Below, piece by piece: positions 1 through 9,136 of a stretch of 64,000 nucleotides of DNA (positions within the stretch are counted from its first letter, which is position 1; every line of letters begins with the position of its first letter). Below the pieces are notes generated by a model. That model saw nothing but the letters and a program-made list of their open reading frames with translations. It was not told where the DNA came from and did not search any database. The translations under genes and the position numbers were made by a program. The stretch comes from CAZMRF01 sp964568735 (GTDB lineage Bacteria > Acidobacteriota > Polarisedimenticolia > JACPZX01). The DNA is taken from positions 1 through 64,000 of the forward strand of contig CAZMRF010000019.1 in NCBI GenBank assembly GCA_964568735.1, read 5' to 3'.

Positions 1-189
1 CCAAGCTCATGACCGCGGCTTAACAGACGTGTCCACGAAACTGGGGGAAGCCCAGTAACCAACCCACGGATCTCAGCACGATCAACCGTCGACATTGCTG
101 GCCCCGTCTCTTGCCTGTCCCAATCGCTCCACGAGGAGGTCAACACCATGTGATCCCGAACGACGAGTGCCCTTGACAACCGAAGTCAT
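1..189. other. Left flank, no assignable gene
   Basis: No gene can be supported here. One plus-strand frame stays open from the left edge to a TAA at 56-58, which could be the last 18 codons of a gene lying outside the window. The run around 30-55 has the look of an insertion-sequence end, with an inverted CTGGG/CCCAG pair, but I could not confirm an element. It lies just beyond the 3' boundary of the adjacent cassette. Confidence 0.2.
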
Positions 190-284
190 ATCAACGCTCG
201 GCGTAAGCCGCGGCGTGTGAGCGCCGGCGTTTCTTGCCGTGTGCGAGCGTGCCGCACGCCGTCAGCTTAATGCGCATGTTCGGC
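189..284 (-). repeat. attC-like recombination site
   Basis: On the minus strand the order is R''-like GCCGAAC (284 to 278), AAGC, CGGCGTG, a variable middle, CACGCCG, GCTT, and R'-like GTTGATA (195 to 189). The arms pair as CGGCGTG/CACGCCG and AAGC/GCTT, with AAC/GTT at the outer ends and unpaired bases between, as in folded attC sites. The R' box departs from the GTTRRRY consensus at one position. Downstream R' bases come from whatever followed the cassette at insertion, so that mismatch is tolerable. Confidence 0.5.
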
Positions 285-790
285 CGCTCTCCTGTCATGG
301 TGGACCGTTCAAGACGAGCCACAGCATGTAACGCACATTTGACGTCAGCGCCAATAGCAGCAATGGTGCCACTGCCATTGGATAGCGCCATGTCCCGAAC
401 CGCTGAGTCCGCGGCGCCCACCACGATGCAGATCGACGCTTGTATAGCCGGATGCCTGCATGAATGATGATACCCGCAGGCACTGCCGCAACGGCAACGG
501 GGAACCATGCCTCTTCCAGGTTCACATCCTGGATCATCCCAACGATCGGCCATAAGAGGAACATGAGGCTCGAAATGATTGCGACGACCGCGGCAAGTTT
601 TTCCGAAAAACCGACTAGCGCGGTCGCGACGACAAGCAACGATAAGCTTCCCAATAAGGCATAGTACGGCCACGGTGCTGCAAAACCACTCGACACACCA
701 AGGGGCACAGCGACAAGCCACAGCTCGACGTAGCCAACAAGAAAATAGCTTACGTACTGTGCCACTTCACCTTCCTACATGTCGGCCGAA
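195..790 (-). mobile_element. Integron-type gene cassette (orphan)
   Basis: This unit has the layout of an integron cassette read on the minus strand. Its 5' edge carries GTTCGGC (791 to 785), then come the ribosome binding site and a single gene, then an attC-like fold. The R'' box of the fold, GCCGAAC, is the exact complement of GTTCGGC, so excision and circularisation would rebuild a fully paired attC. This relation between the two ends is what integron recombination predicts. Crossovers would fall at G^TT at both ends, giving about 596 bp. No integrase gene is visible, so it is either a lone cassette or the edge of an array that continues outside. The next cassette upstream (792-1014) has no clear attC, which weakens an array interpretation. 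Confidence 0.5.
295..765 (-). CDS. Small multi-pass membrane protein (cassette gene)
   Basis: This is a 156-residue protein of unknown function with about five hydrophobic segments (near residues 5-25, 28-50, 55-78, 86-108 and 128-150), so it should sit in the cytoplasmic membrane. The start is GTG at 765, preceded by AGGAAGG at good spacing. It is the only gene in the cassette-like unit, and its stop lies about 10 bp before the attC-like fold, the usual position for a cassette gene. Base composition looks less GC-rich than the neighbouring chromosome, consistent with acquisition. I do not recognise the family. Confidence 0.6.
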   Translation of the reverse strand: MAQYVSYFLVGYVELWLVAVPLGVSSGFAAPWPYYALLGSLSLLVVATALVGFSEKLAAVVAIISSLMFLLWPIVGMIQDVNLEEAWFPVAVAAVPAGIIIHAGIRLYKRRSASWWAPRTQRFGTWRYPMAVAPLLLLALTSNVRYMLWLVLNGPP

Positions 791-1014
791 CTGTAAATGG
801 CCAAAACTCGTTACAGGCGTACGCGGCGGGGAAGTGTCGTGTAGGCCGGCTCCACGTTGTGCTGCAGGCCGGAGATTGCCCTCCGCGCACGGGCCTGCAT
901 TCTGACACGGCCTGCGCCGTATTGGCATAAGCTGCGGGAAGTCGACGGATATGCCTGACACCGACTGCTGAGCCCAAGAAACGGGCGGATCGAAGAGGGG
1001 CCGGAGCGAGTGGC

Positions 1015-3123
1015 CTACGGGGCCCTCTCCTTCTCGAGCTTGAGGACGTAGACCTTCGTCAGGTAGGCGTTTCGGTCGGTCTTCGCCTCCGCTGAGAAGA
1101 AGTCGTTGATGAACTCGAGCTCGGCCGCCACGACTCCGTCGCTCGGGAGCTCGAAGATCAGCATGTAGCTCTCGAGCTTGCGGGTGAGATCCACGACGCG
1201 CTCCTTCAACACCGTCGCTTCACCGCCGTCGCCGCGGCTCAACACCTTCACGCGGAGCTTCGCGGGCTCTCCGCCAGCCTCCGTCCCGCGTGCCTCCCAT
1301 ACGATCGCGTGGGCGCCCGGCTCCGCGAGGAGCCATCCCGTCCGCACCCATCCGTGCCGCAGCATGGCCAGCTCGCCGCCGGAGCCGATGCTCCACACCT
1401 CGCTCACCTCCAGGTCTGCGGCACGGAATCGCCCGAGGCAGGGAGTCTCGGAGCGCCAGCGCGCCGCGTCGAAGGTCAGGATCTCGAGGGCCGGGTCCAG
1501 GGAGGGCGAGTCGATCGACAACGGAGACTGGCCCCCGATCTCTTCTGTCGCGACGACCCCTCCCGGCTCCAGCCGATCCAGGATCTCGGCCCACGGGCGG
1601 CGCTTCTGGGAATAGGCGGTCCAGGTCACGGGGACCGCGGCGTGGGTGTATCCGGCATATTCGCAGATCATGTCGAGGAAGGGGACCTCTTCGGCGGGAG
1701 CGCCGATCCGGGCCAGATCGTCAGGGTGCATCTTCAGCTCTTCGGGAACTGCCACGCGGGCGTCTCCGGCCTTCCGCGCCAGCTCCGCCAGCCGGACGGC
1801 CGCGGAGGTGCGCGACTCCGCGTGGCGCGTGACCTCGAGGCCCGCGAGCGCCGTCGCCGATCCGGCGTAGAGCGGGAGCCCCACGAGGACGAGCCCCGCG
1901 GCGGCGGGCAGCCAGCGCAGGACGGGTCCGCCCCGCTCGGAGAGGTTGCGCGCCGCTCTCAGCATGAGGAGGGCTCCGGCGCCGAAGGCGACGGCCAGGA
2001 GCGGATAGAGAACCAGGAAGTTCCTGGGATAGCTGAGCCGCGACGATCCCATGAGCAGGGCGTGCACGGCGCCGTAGACCACCAGGATGAGCCCGGGCCG
2101 CCTCGAGCCGGCGAGGATCAGCCCCGCGAGGACAACCAGGGCGGCGACCGGGCCCAGCTTCGCGAGGATTCTCCAGGTCTGCAGCGAGAGATGCTCTATC
2201 CCCGGGCTGATCGCCGATTGCGCCCACGGAGCCGCCTCGTAGACGCGCACCGCCTTGCCGAGATCGATGAGGAAGGTCCGCATGTTCAGAATCGCGAAAG
2301 GCGTTCCCGCCAGGAAGGCCGCTGCCGGCGCCAGCGCCATGCTCGCCCATGCGACACGCTTTCGCGGCGCAGGCAGAGCCGAAGCCACGAAGAGGAGCGC
2401 GAGCAGAGGCATGACGAGCGACGCGGCGGCCGTGTACTTGCACGAAGCGGCCAGGCCGCAGGCGGCCAGCGAGAGGAACAGGTGGCCAAGCTGCTTGCTC
2501 TCGACGAAGGCGATGGCGCCCCACGCGGCCAGGAGCGCGAAGAAGGTCATCGGGTTGTCGACCGTGGCGATGGAGGACTGCAGCACGTGGAAGGGCTGGC
2601 CCGCCATGAAGAGCGCTGCGAGGAGTCCCGCCCATCTTCCGGCGAGGCGGCGGGCGATCAGGTAGGTGAGCAGGACGGTCCCGGCTCCGAAGGCCGCCGC
2701 GAGCCACCGGCTCCAGAGATAGAACGAGGGATGCGAGACTTCCCATAGCCAGCCCGTGTCGAAGTAGGTCGTGACCTGATCCAGGTGGCTGAGGAAGGGA
2801 GGGTTCGTCTCCGGCCTCCCCATGAGCCACAGGTAATGGACGATGCTCACCCCGAGGCTCATGTAGATCGGAAGCGATCCATAGATGAAGTACTCCGGAT
2901 CCAGCGTGCCCTTCTTCATCATGTCGAGCGCCTTGCTCACGACGAAGGGCTCGTCCCAGAAGTGGAGGTAGGGAAGCCCCTCGTAGGCATGCAGGGCCCG
3001 CACGAGGAAGGCCGCCCCGACGATGATGAGGATCATGGCCCGGAAGGAGCGAGGCTCCCGCCCGCTCGCGGCTCCGCCGCTCCGGCTCTCCGTCCATGCT
3101 CTTCCGAGGGATTCCAATATCAT
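1015..3123 (-). CDS. Membrane glycosyltransferase, ArnT/PMT-like
   Basis: This 702-residue integral membrane protein resembles polyprenyl-phosphate-dependent glycosyltransferases of the GT39/GT83 type (PMT/ArnT superfamily). Such enzymes move a sugar from a lipid carrier onto lipid or protein on the outer face of the membrane. After a first hydrophobic helix (about residues 28-45), the first periplasmic loop contains HFWDEPF, with the acidic pair expected of the catalytic loop. Roughly ten further hydrophobic segments follow to about residue 430. The last 270 residues are soluble and probably periplasmic. The start is ATG at 3123. It diverges from the next gene, another membrane glycosyltransferase-type protein, with 127 bp between them. 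The acceptor cannot be read from the sequence. Confidence 0.7.
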   Translation of the reverse strand: MILESLGRAWTESRSGGAASGREPRSFRAMILIIVGAAFLVRALHAYEGLPYLHFWDEPFVVSKALDMMKKGTLDPEYFIYGSLPIYMSLGVSIVHYLWLMGRPETNPPFLSHLDQVTTYFDTGWLWEVSHPSFYLWSRWLAAAFGAGTVLLTYLIARRLAGRWAGLLAALFMAGQPFHVLQSSIATVDNPMTFFALLAAWGAIAFVESKQLGHLFLSLAACGLAASCKYTAAASLVMPLLALLFVASALPAPRKRVAWASMALAPAAAFLAGTPFAILNMRTFLIDLGKAVRVYEAAPWAQSAISPGIEHLSLQTWRILAKLGPVAALVVLAGLILAGSRRPGLILVVYGAVHALLMGSSRLSYPRNFLVLYPLLAVAFGAGALLMLRAARNLSERGGPVLRWLPAAAGLVLVGLPLYAGSATALAGLEVTRHAESRTSAAVRLAELARKAGDARVAVPEELKMHPDDLARIGAPAEEVPFLDMICEYAGYTHAAVPVTWTAYSQKRRPWAEILDRLEPGGVVATEEIGGQSPLSIDSPSLDPALEILTFDAARWRSETPCLGRFRAADLEVSEVWSIGSGGELAMLRHGWVRTGWLLAEPGAHAIVWEARGTEAGGEPAKLRVKVLSRGDGGEATVLKERVVDLTRKLESYMLIFELPSDGVVAAELEFINDFFSAEAKTDRNAYLTKVYVLKLEKERAP

Positions 3124-3250
3124 CCGGCACCACCCGTTGGATCACCGATATATACCCGTGGCGGCCTCCGCTGTCACGCGGCCTTGATCCTCCGCCGGCC
3201 GGACGGTACTTTCGCTCCGCCTCGCCGCCGGGCGGGACTCTCGCCTCTTC

Positions 3251-6200
3251 ATGCCCCTACCCGAGAAAGCGGGGCTCCGGCCCCCCGGAACGATCCTGCT
3301 GGCCCTCCTCGCCGCGGCCGCCGGCCTGCTCGTCCTTCACGCACGCCTCTACGGCCCATGGATCAACGACGACGCGGGGATCAGCTTCACCTACGCCCGC
3401 AACCTGGCCGAGGGAAATGGCCTCTCCCTCAACCCGGGTGGAGAGCGGGTCGAGGGCTACTCGAATCCTCTTTGGGTCTTCCTCCTCGCCCTCTTCATGA
3501 AGGCCGGCCTCTTCGACGTGGTGTGGACGCCCAAGATCCTGGCTCTCGCGCTGACGGCCGCCACCTTCTATCTCCTGGCCCGGATCTCCGCTCGCCTCTT
3601 CGGCTGGTCCTCCTCGCCGATCCACGCGCTCCCCGCGCTCATCCTGGCGTGCAGCGTCCCTTTCGTCTCGTGGGCTGTCTCCGGCCTCGAGAACGCGCTC
3701 TTCCTCTTCCTGCTCGCGGCGGGCCTCCACCTTCACCTCGGAGAGACGGAGGGGGCCGGGCGCTTTCCCTGGTCGGCGCTCGTCTTCGTCCTGCTCGCGC
3801 TGACCCGGCCCGAAGGCATCCTCTATGGAGGCGCCGCGCTGCTGCACCGCGCGATCGTCGCCGTGACGAGGCGGGGCCACCTGGTCTCCACGGCCGGCTG
3901 GGTGGCGATCTTTTCCGTCTGCTTCGCCGCCTACCAGCTCTGGCACTACGACTACTTCGCGGCTCCCTTCCCGAATACCTACTACGCCAAGCTCGAGCGC
4001 GGAACGGATCTGTCCTTCCGCCTCCAGAAGGAGCTCTACGATTTCGAGTCCACGGGATGGAAGTACGTTCGCGGCGCCTTTGCCGACTACCGGCTGGGCT
4101 ATGTCCTGGCGCCCGGCCTCATCCTCTCGCTGATACGGTTCCCGCGCCGGAGCCCGGCCATCCTCCTCATCGCTCTCGTCGCCGCGCTCAATGTCTTCTA
4201 TGCCATCTACGTCGGAGGCGACTGGATGGACCAGTACCGCTTCCTCGGGCCGCTCCTCCTGGCGGTCGCGCTCCTGGCGGCGGGAGGGACGCTGGCGGTG
4301 AGGCTCGAGCGGGATCCCGCTCTGCACGACCCTTCGTCGGGGGGCACCCGGGCCGAAGGCCGCACTCCCACGCAGCCTGGAACCGGCACGGGCGAGGAGC
4401 CGGCCCACCGCCGCTTCGCCGTCCGCCAGCGGGCCATCCCGATGACGGCGCAGAGACAGAGCCGCCGCCTGGCCTCCAACGCGTTGATGGCCGGCGCGAG
4501 CCTGGCGGCCGGGGGCCTGCTCGTCGCCCCGAATCTCTGGATACTCGAGGCTGCTCAGCCGGCACCCTCGGTCTCCTTCGCCGCCGTGGCCGAACGGGGT
4601 CGCGCCTTCGGCGATCTAGCGCGCGATCTGCTCGTCGAGGATGCCTCCCTCATGGACCCGGACCTGGGGGGCACCTCCTGGGCCTCCGGCCTGCGCATGG
4701 TGGATCTCGGCGGGCTCGCGGATGCCCACATCGCACGCTACCGGTTCGATCCGCGGTTCTTCCTCCCCTATGTCCTCGAGGAGCAGAGGCCCACCTTCGT
4801 GCGCACCCACTGCGTCTGGTCCCGCGATACGCGCATCAACGAGTACGCGGCCTTCCGCGAGGCCTACCTCCCGCTCTGGGAGCGCGCCTGCACGCTGGAA
4901 TGCTGCCTCGATCGCCTCGACGGTGAGTACATCCGGCGGGACGTCTTCGTCGTGCCCCCGGGATCCGATCTGCCGGGGACGCGCCGGCACGACTTCGGCG
5001 GACTCCAGCTCGCAGCCTGGGAGCTCGACCGCGCGCTCGCCTCCCCGGGAGACACTCTCCGCGTCAAGACCTGGTGGACTCTTCGTGACCCGCTCACCGA
5101 GGAGCTGCGCTACACGGTCGCTTTCCGTGGCGACGGCGGCGAGATCCTGTCGGAAGAGCGGGAGTTCGCCCGCGGCGTCTATCCGCCCCGGCTCTGGCGG
5201 CCCCGCGAGACCGTGAGAGAGGTCTTCCCTCTGAGGATCCCCGACGGCGCCCCCCGTGGCAGATACCGGCTCTACCTGGCCGTGCAGGGCGGCTCTCACC
5301 CGGGTGAGGCGCCCATCGCGGAGATCGAGGTGGACGCCCGCCGCGCCCAGGAGGAGGCGGAAGAGCTTTTCTTGCAGGCGCAGCGGGCCGCCGCGGGAGG
5401 GGAGCACGAGACGGCGCTGGGATACCTCGACAGAGCCCTCGCGCTGAGATCCCACGCCCTCTCCTACGAGATTGCGCGCGAGCAGACCCTGGCCGACCTT
5501 TCCGCGCGGGCCGCCTCCCGGGCTCGGGTCTTGATGCAGGAGGGCAAGGACGAGGAGGCAGCCGATCTCCTCCTGTCGGAGCAGCGCCGCTCCGGCAGAG
5601 CCGGCGACCTCGCCGGCGTGTTGAGCGAGCTGTCGGCCCGCTTCCACCGCCGCGCGCTTCAGCACCGCGCGAAGCCCGACTCGTTCCTCTACTGGCGCGA
5701 GGCGCTGCACGCCTTCCGGCGCGCGCTCGCGTGCGATCCCTCCGACAGCTCCGCCCTGATGGCCATCGAGGCGCTCAGGGGGCGGGAGTTCGTGGACAGG
5801 ACCTGGGGCGAGGCCCTTCGCACCGCGCACGCGTCGCCCGGCGGGCAGGCTCCCGTCTCGGCGCTTCTCGAGCTCATCCAGGACGAGGGGTTCTTCGAGG
5901 AATCCGCAGAGGTCCTCTCGGGCAGCCCGGTCATCCGCGGGAAGCTCGAATCGGAGGGAACGCTGGGCTCGCTCGCGCTTCTCCACCAGGCCGCCGTAGG
6001 GTCGGGCGACGAAGCCACCCGGGCGGCGTCGCTTCAGAAGATCCTCGCGCTGGCCCCCCCGCGAGCCAACCTCGGCGACCACCTCCTTCTCCTCGGCAGC
6101 GAGATCGAGCAGGCGAAGGATGGCGTCACGCGCATCTCCTGGTGGTTCCAGGTCACGGATCCGATGCGGATCGACTACCGGCTCTTCCTTCACGGATACG

Positions 6201-6463
6201 TGAAGGACAGATCGATCCTCCCCGAGGATCGGCGCCAGTTCGAGTTCGCGAACTTCGACCACGACGTCATACCCGCGACCTCCCGCTGGATGCCGGGCTC
6301 CATCGTCCGCCACACCTGGAGCGGCCGGATCCCGCCCGGGGAGTACCGCTTCCTCTTCGGTTTCTACAACTCGAAGAAGAACGCCAGTCTCAAGGTTGCC
6401 GGCCAGAAGACGGCCGCCGTGGAGATGGGCTGGACGACTATTCCAGGTAGCCCAGGCTCCTGA
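3251..6463 (+). CDS. Membrane glycosyltransferase-like protein with TPR tail
   Basis: This 1070-residue protein has two parts. Residues 1 to about 430 form a multi-pass membrane region whose first outer loop reads INDDAGISFTYARNL, then GERVEGYSNPLW. That signature is typical of a GT-C family related to actinobacterial arabinofuranosyltransferases (AftB-like), with the DD pair as likely catalytic residues. The C-terminal 600 residues are soluble, and around residues 700-850 there are helical TPR-like units such as AQRAAAGGEHETALGYLDRA. Family members usually lack such an extension. The C-terminus overlaps the convergent sulfatase gene by 26 bp. Substrate and acceptor are unknown. Confidence 0.65.
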   Translation: MPLPEKAGLRPPGTILLALLAAAAGLLVLHARLYGPWINDDAGISFTYARNLAEGNGLSLNPGGERVEGYSNPLWVFLLALFMKAGLFDVVWTPKILALALTAATFYLLARISARLFGWSSSPIHALPALILACSVPFVSWAVSGLENALFLFLLAAGLHLHLGETEGAGRFPWSALVFVLLALTRPEGILYGGAALLHRAIVAVTRRGHLVSTAGWVAIFSVCFAAYQLWHYDYFAAPFPNTYYAKLERGTDLSFRLQKELYDFESTGWKYVRGAFADYRLGYVLAPGLILSLIRFPRRSPAILLIALVAALNVFYAIYVGGDWMDQYRFLGPLLLAVALLAAGGTLAVRLERDPALHDPSSGGTRAEGRTPTQPGTGTGEEPAHRRFAVRQRAIPMTAQRQSRRLASNALMAGASLAAGGLLVAPNLWILEAAQPAPSVSFAAVAERGRAFGDLARDLLVEDASLMDPDLGGTSWASGLRMVDLGGLADAHIARYRFDPRFFLPYVLEEQRPTFVRTHCVWSRDTRINEYAAFREAYLPLWERACTLECCLDRLDGEYIRRDVFVVPPGSDLPGTRRHDFGGLQLAAWELDRALASPGDTLRVKTWWTLRDPLTEELRYTVAFRGDGGEILSEEREFARGVYPPRLWRPRETVREVFPLRIPDGAPRGRYRLYLAVQGGSHPGEAPIAEIEVDARRAQEEAEELFLQAQRAAAGGEHETALGYLDRALALRSHALSYEIAREQTLADLSARAASRARVLMQEGKDEEAADLLLSEQRRSGRAGDLAGVLSELSARFHRRALQHRAKPDSFLYWREALHAFRRALACDPSDSSALMAIEALRGREFVDRTWGEALRTAHASPGGQAPVSALLELIQDEGFFEESAEVLSGSPVIRGKLESEGTLGSLALLHQAAVGSGDEATRAASLQKILALAPPRANLGDHLLLLGSEIEQAKDGVTRISWWFQVTDPMRIDYRLFLHGYVKDRSILPEDRRQFEFANFDHDVIPATSRWMPGSIVRHTWSGRIPPGEYRFLFGFYNSKKNASLKVAGQKTAAVEMGWTTIPGSPGS

Positions 6464-8753
6464 GCCGCTCGGACTCCTCGGCGTCGAGCGCTCGTTGCAC
6501 GGCGCCTCCGTGAAGGCGGCGGAATTCGCCCGCGGCCCGGCGCTGATCCTCCAGCCAGGCGTCGAGCAGCTTGACGAGGCGCGCGTCCCGCGTCGTGAGA
6601 GGCTTTTCCTCCCTGGGGTCGTCCCCAAGGTCGAAAAAGAGATCCTCCTGCCCCTCGACGCGCAGGATCTTGCGCAGATCCGTCGTGATGAGAGCGTGCT
6701 GCTTCGGCGCGTCAGGATTGTGGACGTAGCGCAGGAGCGACGCGGTGACGAAGCGGCGCACGCTCACGCTGCGGCCCTCTTCCCCTCCCGCGAGCCAACC
6801 CGCGAAGCTGAGGCCTGCGGACTCCTCCAGCCGGGGAAGGCCCGCCAGACTCACGAGGGTCGGAGCGAGGTCCGCCAATGAGACCGGGCCCTCCAGTACG
6901 AGTCCCGGCGTGCCTCCAGGGATGGCCCTCAGCGCCGGACCCGAGAGGATCATGGGGATGTGGATCACGGACTGGTAGAGGCCGTTGCCGTGGCCGATCC
7001 TCCCGTGTTCACCGAGGGACTCGCCATGATCCGCGACGACGGCGATCAGCAGGCCTCGATCTTGTCCGGCGGCGCGCAGGCGATCCATGAGGCCCCCCAG
7101 CAGCCGATCGGCGTCACTCACCGCCCGGAGGTACGCCTCCGCCACGGTTCCGGATTCCTTCCGGAAGACGCCGCTCGGGTAGCTGCGGACCTCGAGCGTG
7201 TGCACGTAGGCGAAGAAGGGCTGCTCCGGCTCCTCGTTCACCCAGGCCAGGAGCTCGTCATGGATTTGACCCGCGCCCGGGTGCAGGACGGCCCCCACCT
7301 GTCCCGCCCAGCGGCGCGGAGGCGCCGCCGCGGAGAAGCCCCTGTCGAGCCCCGAGAGCGTCGAGCCGAGCGGGCTCGCGCTGAATGAGCCGGTTCGCCA
7401 CCCAGCTTCGCGGAAGCGCCGCTGGATCGTCGAGACCGTCTCGGGCAGTCGATCCGAGTAGGATGCGGCACCCACGAGATGAGTCGTGGGCGGGATGCCG
7501 GTCAGCAGCGTCGGGATGGCAGGCTTGGTCCAGGCCGACGTCGAGATGGCATGGGCGGCGCTGGCTCCTGAGGCGGCGAGGTTGTCGAGCGTCGGAGTGA
7601 GGCTCACCCCGGCGGAGTCCCGCATCCCTACCGCATCGGCGCGGAGGGCGTCGACGAGGTAGAGGACGATCCCCGCCGGCTCGAGGTCCCTCGTGTCGAG
7701 AAGCCGCGGATCTCCGAAGAAGCCCACTCCGCTTCCGAGCGGAGGCGATCCCTCCACCGCCAGCTCGAGCGTGATTCCCCTGCCGGCCCAGGGCGCCAGG
7801 TCGAGTCTCTGGATCTGCCATCCCCCGCGAGCCGGCCCGCTCCGCCACAGCTCCCGCGCCTCACCCCCCTCGATGATCCGGACCAGCCTCGCGGGGATCT
7901 CACCCAGCGCCGCATCGTGCCATCGCATCTCGGGGGCCTCTCGCGGAACCTGGACACGGATGCGGACCGATCCTCCGGGGTGCACGAACCAGGCGGGCCG
8001 GAGGAGGCCCGCGGCCTCGGTCTGCCTCACCGCCGCCACGGCCTCCTCGTAGGGCCGCATCTCGTCCTCGAGGACCAGCTCGCGGAGGACGACCCGGCTC
8101 TCCTCCGCGCCCGGAAGGGTGATCTCGAAATGATCGATGAGCCTTCGCCGCGCGACCGCGTCGCCCCAGTTGCCGCGAACGACCTCGGTCAGGTCCACCT
8201 CGACGGCCACCGGCTCGTCAGCAGCAGCGTCCCTCTCGAGGCCGACGATGATCGTCCGGGTCTTCCGCTGTTCCACATCGGACTGCGACGCCCGGACGAA
8301 CGGCGCGACGTGGATCTCCGTCGCACCACCGGGGGTCAGGACGAGCAGGAGGCGGGTGCTCGCCGCCGCCTGATCCGGGACGGGCGGCCCCGTCAGGCGG
8401 ACCTGGCCCGCGACAGTGACCTTCGCCCATGAAGCGAGATCCTCCGCACCCCAGCGAGCGAGCGGTCCGCGCGATCGGGGGAGTACTCCGAGGATCTCGG
8501 CCGGACACTCGGTGAGATTCACGGTGTCGCGGATCGAATGACCCCAGAGGCTGCGCCCCGCGCGGGTCGCCGGCTCAGCGGAGCCGTCGGCTCTCCATCG
8601 ATTCCCCGCCGGCGCGCAGGGAGGGGCCGCCTCTCCCCCGCCACCGCAGCCCCAGGAGAAGAGAAGCAGGAGGCAGGCGCAGGCAAGCGCCCCTGGGCCC
8701 TCCCGCCGGCTCGACGGCGCCACAGCTGCGGATGGATCGGTGGGGTGGGGCAT
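6438..8753 (-). CDS. Sulfatase-fold hydrolase, predicted lipoprotein
   Basis: This protein of about 771 residues ends in an alkaline-phosphatase/sulfatase superfamily domain (roughly residues 355-740). Visible motifs are YLVDALRAD (metal-binding Asp), STSAWTKPAIPTLLTG (nucleophile region) and VVADHGESLGEHGRIGHG (metal-binding Asp-His). The nucleophile position reads Thr-x-Pro rather than the Cys-x-Pro-x-Arg of true sulfatases, so it may act as a phosphoesterase or phosphotransferase, as in LtaS-like enzymes. I chose ATG 8753 because it opens directly into a hydrophobic segment ending in a Cys, a plausible lipobox, whereas a longer frame adds 83 proline- and arginine-rich residues with no signal. 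The N-terminal 350 residues are beta-rich and unassigned. Confidence 0.7.
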   Translation of the reverse strand: MPHPTDPSAAVAPSSRREGPGALACACLLLLFSWGCGGGGEAAPPCAPAGNRWRADGSAEPATRAGRSLWGHSIRDTVNLTECPAEILGVLPRSRGPLARWGAEDLASWAKVTVAGQVRLTGPPVPDQAAASTRLLLVLTPGGATEIHVAPFVRASQSDVEQRKTRTIIVGLERDAAADEPVAVEVDLTEVVRGNWGDAVARRRLIDHFEITLPGAEESRVVLRELVLEDEMRPYEEAVAAVRQTEAAGLLRPAWFVHPGGSVRIRVQVPREAPEMRWHDAALGEIPARLVRIIEGGEARELWRSGPARGGWQIQRLDLAPWAGRGITLELAVEGSPPLGSGVGFFGDPRLLDTRDLEPAGIVLYLVDALRADAVGMRDSAGVSLTPTLDNLAASGASAAHAISTSAWTKPAIPTLLTGIPPTTHLVGAASYSDRLPETVSTIQRRFREAGWRTGSFSASPLGSTLSGLDRGFSAAAPPRRWAGQVGAVLHPGAGQIHDELLAWVNEEPEQPFFAYVHTLEVRSYPSGVFRKESGTVAEAYLRAVSDADRLLGGLMDRLRAAGQDRGLLIAVVADHGESLGEHGRIGHGNGLYQSVIHIPMILSGPALRAIPGGTPGLVLEGPVSLADLAPTLVSLAGLPRLEESAGLSFAGWLAGGEEGRSVSVRRFVTASLLRYVHNPDAPKQHALITTDLRKILRVEGQEDLFFDLGDDPREEKPLTTRDARLVKLLDAWLEDQRRAAGEFRRLHGGAVQRALDAEESERLRSLGYLE

Positions 8754-8957
8754 GATCTTCGAATATCCGGCATCCGCCCCGCCGGGTTCAAGACCCGGAG
8801 CTTCTCCAACCGAGGCGCAGGTGCGCCGCGGAACCGGGCGCCACCCCCATCCGGGCGGCTCGCGAGCGGGCCCTGGCAGGAGGGGGGCTCCCCGGGGGAG
8901 CGCATGGGGGGCACGCCGCCAGAGTGGCGGGAGCCGGGCCTCCTGCCCGGCCCCCCC

Positions 8958-8986
8958 TTGACCCGGCGAAGACAGTGCCGTATAAT
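8958..8986 (+). promoter_or_regulatory. Sigma-70-type promoter of the cold-shock gene
   Basis: The -35 box TTGACC (8958-8963) and the -10 box TATAAT (8981-8986) are separated by 17 bases, close to consensus. Transcription should begin near 8993 and give a leader of about 145 nt before the ATG at 9137. Confidence 0.8.
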
Positions 8987-9067
8987 CGCAACCGCTTACC
9001 AAACGTTCTCCCTACCGAAGTGACCCAATCTCTCACAGCGGCGTTGGCGAAAACGAAGGCGTAAGGC

Positions 9068-9095
9068 CTCCCGTGTGCGTGTGTGCTCACGGGAG
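9068..9095 (+). promoter_or_regulatory. Leader hairpin in the cold-shock mRNA
   Basis: CTCCCGTG (9068-9075) and CACGGGAG (9088-9095) form a perfect 8-bp stem with a 12-nt GT-rich loop, midway through the long 5' leader. Long structured leaders are known to confer temperature control on cspA-type mRNAs. That role is inferred here only from position and structure. Confidence 0.45.
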
Positions 9096-9136
9096 CGCGG
9101 CATTGTTGCCCGGTACTTGTACAGGAGTGGCAGTAA

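Noticed and set aside
792..1014. A second integron cassette upstream of the first
   Set aside because: No convincing gene or attC-like fold could be found; some local repeats exist (two TTCCCGC stretches) but box spacing is wrong.
8782..8798. A tRNA T-arm-like sequence (CCGGG-TTCAAGA-CCCGG)
   Set aside because: No matching acceptor stem, D-arm or anticodon arm lies in the preceding 60 bases and the 3' end is not followed by a proper discriminator and CCA. It is a chance hairpin in the leader of the sulfatase gene.
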